From the NCBI GenBank assembly GCA_016791285.1, contig JAEUMX010000178.1, forward strand, positions 1 through 23,558: a stretch of 23,558 nucleotides of DNA, in the 5' to 3' direction. The position numbers were made by a program, and so were the translations under genes. Below, in pieces: positions 23,258 to 23,558 of this stretch (position 1 is its first letter; each line of letters opens with the position of its first letter). The stretch comes from Burkholderiales bacterium. Its GTDB lineage: Bacteria > Pseudomonadota > Gammaproteobacteria > Burkholderiales > JAEUMW01. The notes beneath the pieces are model-generated. The model did not search any database. It was given only the letters and a program-made list of their open reading frames with translations, and was not told the DNA's origin.

Positions 23258-23558
23258 CTACTGAACGGTGATCCCACCATCCACGACCAGGGAATGGCCG
23301 ATCACGAAACTCGAAGCATCACTGGATAACCAGAGGACCGCTTGCGCGATCTCATCGGCGCGGCCCAGTCGCTTGATGGGCACCTGGTCGATCAGCGCGT
23401 TGAGGACATCCGCCTCACCGGTCATCATCGTGGAGACCATCGGCGTGTCGATCACGCCGGGGCACACCGCGTTGATGCGGATGCCCTTTGCGGCCCATTC
23501 CAACGCGGCGCACTTGGTCATGCCCACCACGCCATGCTTGGTGGAGCAGTAGCTGGCG
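23258..23558 (-). CDS. Short-chain dehydrogenase/reductase, C-terminal part (cut by window edge)
   Basis: The frame enters from the right edge and shows the SDR active site Y-C-S-T-K (SYCSTKHGVVGMTKCAALEW), then GIRINAVCPGVIDTPM, the nucleotide/substrate-binding PG motif, and the C-terminal block RADEIAQAVLWLSSDASSFV and VVDGGITVQ. This is the classical SDR layout with about 100 of some 250 residues visible; the N-terminal NAD(P)-binding glycine motif is outside the window, so cofactor preference is unknown. The stop is 75 bases before the alcohol dehydrogenase start. The two probably share a transcript with the remaining minus-strand genes down to 19002. Confidence 0.92.
   Translation of the reverse strand, partial: ASYCSTKHGVVGMTKCAALEWAAKGIRINAVCPGVIDTPMVSTMMTGEADVLNALIDQVPIKRLGRADEIAQAVLWLSSDASSFVIGHSLVVDGGITVQ

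Overview
The window is GC-rich, gene-dense chromosomal DNA from a proteobacterium. A betaproteobacterium related to Burkholderiales/Rhodocyclales fits best, judging from codon use, gene families and the serine-cycle gene set; this assignment is an inference. No rRNA, tRNA or CRISPR array was seen.

Region 1 (1-2656) is accessory. The left edge holds the 5' end of an IS1634-like insertion sequence whose transposase is already damaged (1-536). The IS has landed in the 3' end of a ParE/RelE-type toxin gene whose antitoxin is intact (547-1172). Just upstream of the antitoxin start lies a well-formed attC site (1292-1354), the recombination site of integron gene cassettes, so the toxin-antitoxin pair was probably carried as a cassette. 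A GFA-type zinc protein and a PPC/DUF296 protein follow.

Region 2 (2657-7107) is a plus-strand operon: amidase-signature hydrolase, AEC-family permease (stop/start overlap TTGA) and a 613-residue protein made of two complete beta-hydroxyacid dehydrogenase (GarR/HIBADH-like) modules fused in frame. A 51-codon ORF with its own promoter-like sequence and strong Shine-Dalgarno follows.

Region 3 (7108-13669) is a serine-cycle/glyoxylate module. mtkA-mtkB-ppc (malate-CoA ligase subunits, PEP carboxylase) run on the minus strand, and malyl-CoA lyase (mcl) runs divergently on the plus strand, followed by a TerB-like protein. Together they convert PEP plus bicarbonate, via oxaloacetate and malate made elsewhere, to malyl-CoA and then glyoxylate plus acetyl-CoA. 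The fused reductases next door could use the tartronate semialdehyde made from glyoxylate, but that link is inferred.

Region 4 (13755-18762) is the most unusual. A polytopic membrane protein with a C-terminal TIR-like domain is divergent from a plus-strand pair: a membrane-anchored protein of unknown family and a DUF4062 (TIR-like)-coiled-coil-TPR protein with three nearly identical 144-bp repeats. The divergent promoter region has a 15-bp inverted repeat and a self-complementary -10 box. A SIRT5-like sirtuin gene converges on the TPR gene. The layout suggests a signalling or conflict (defence) locus with an NAD theme; this is a hypothesis.

Region 5 (19002-23558) is a minus-strand accessory operon: SDR (cut by the right edge), zinc alcohol dehydrogenase, a dienelactone-hydrolase-like gene broken by a frameshift and an amber stop, a small muconolactone-isomerase-like protein, an F420-reductase-like NADP oxidoreductase and a Gal80-like Gfo/Idh/MocA protein.
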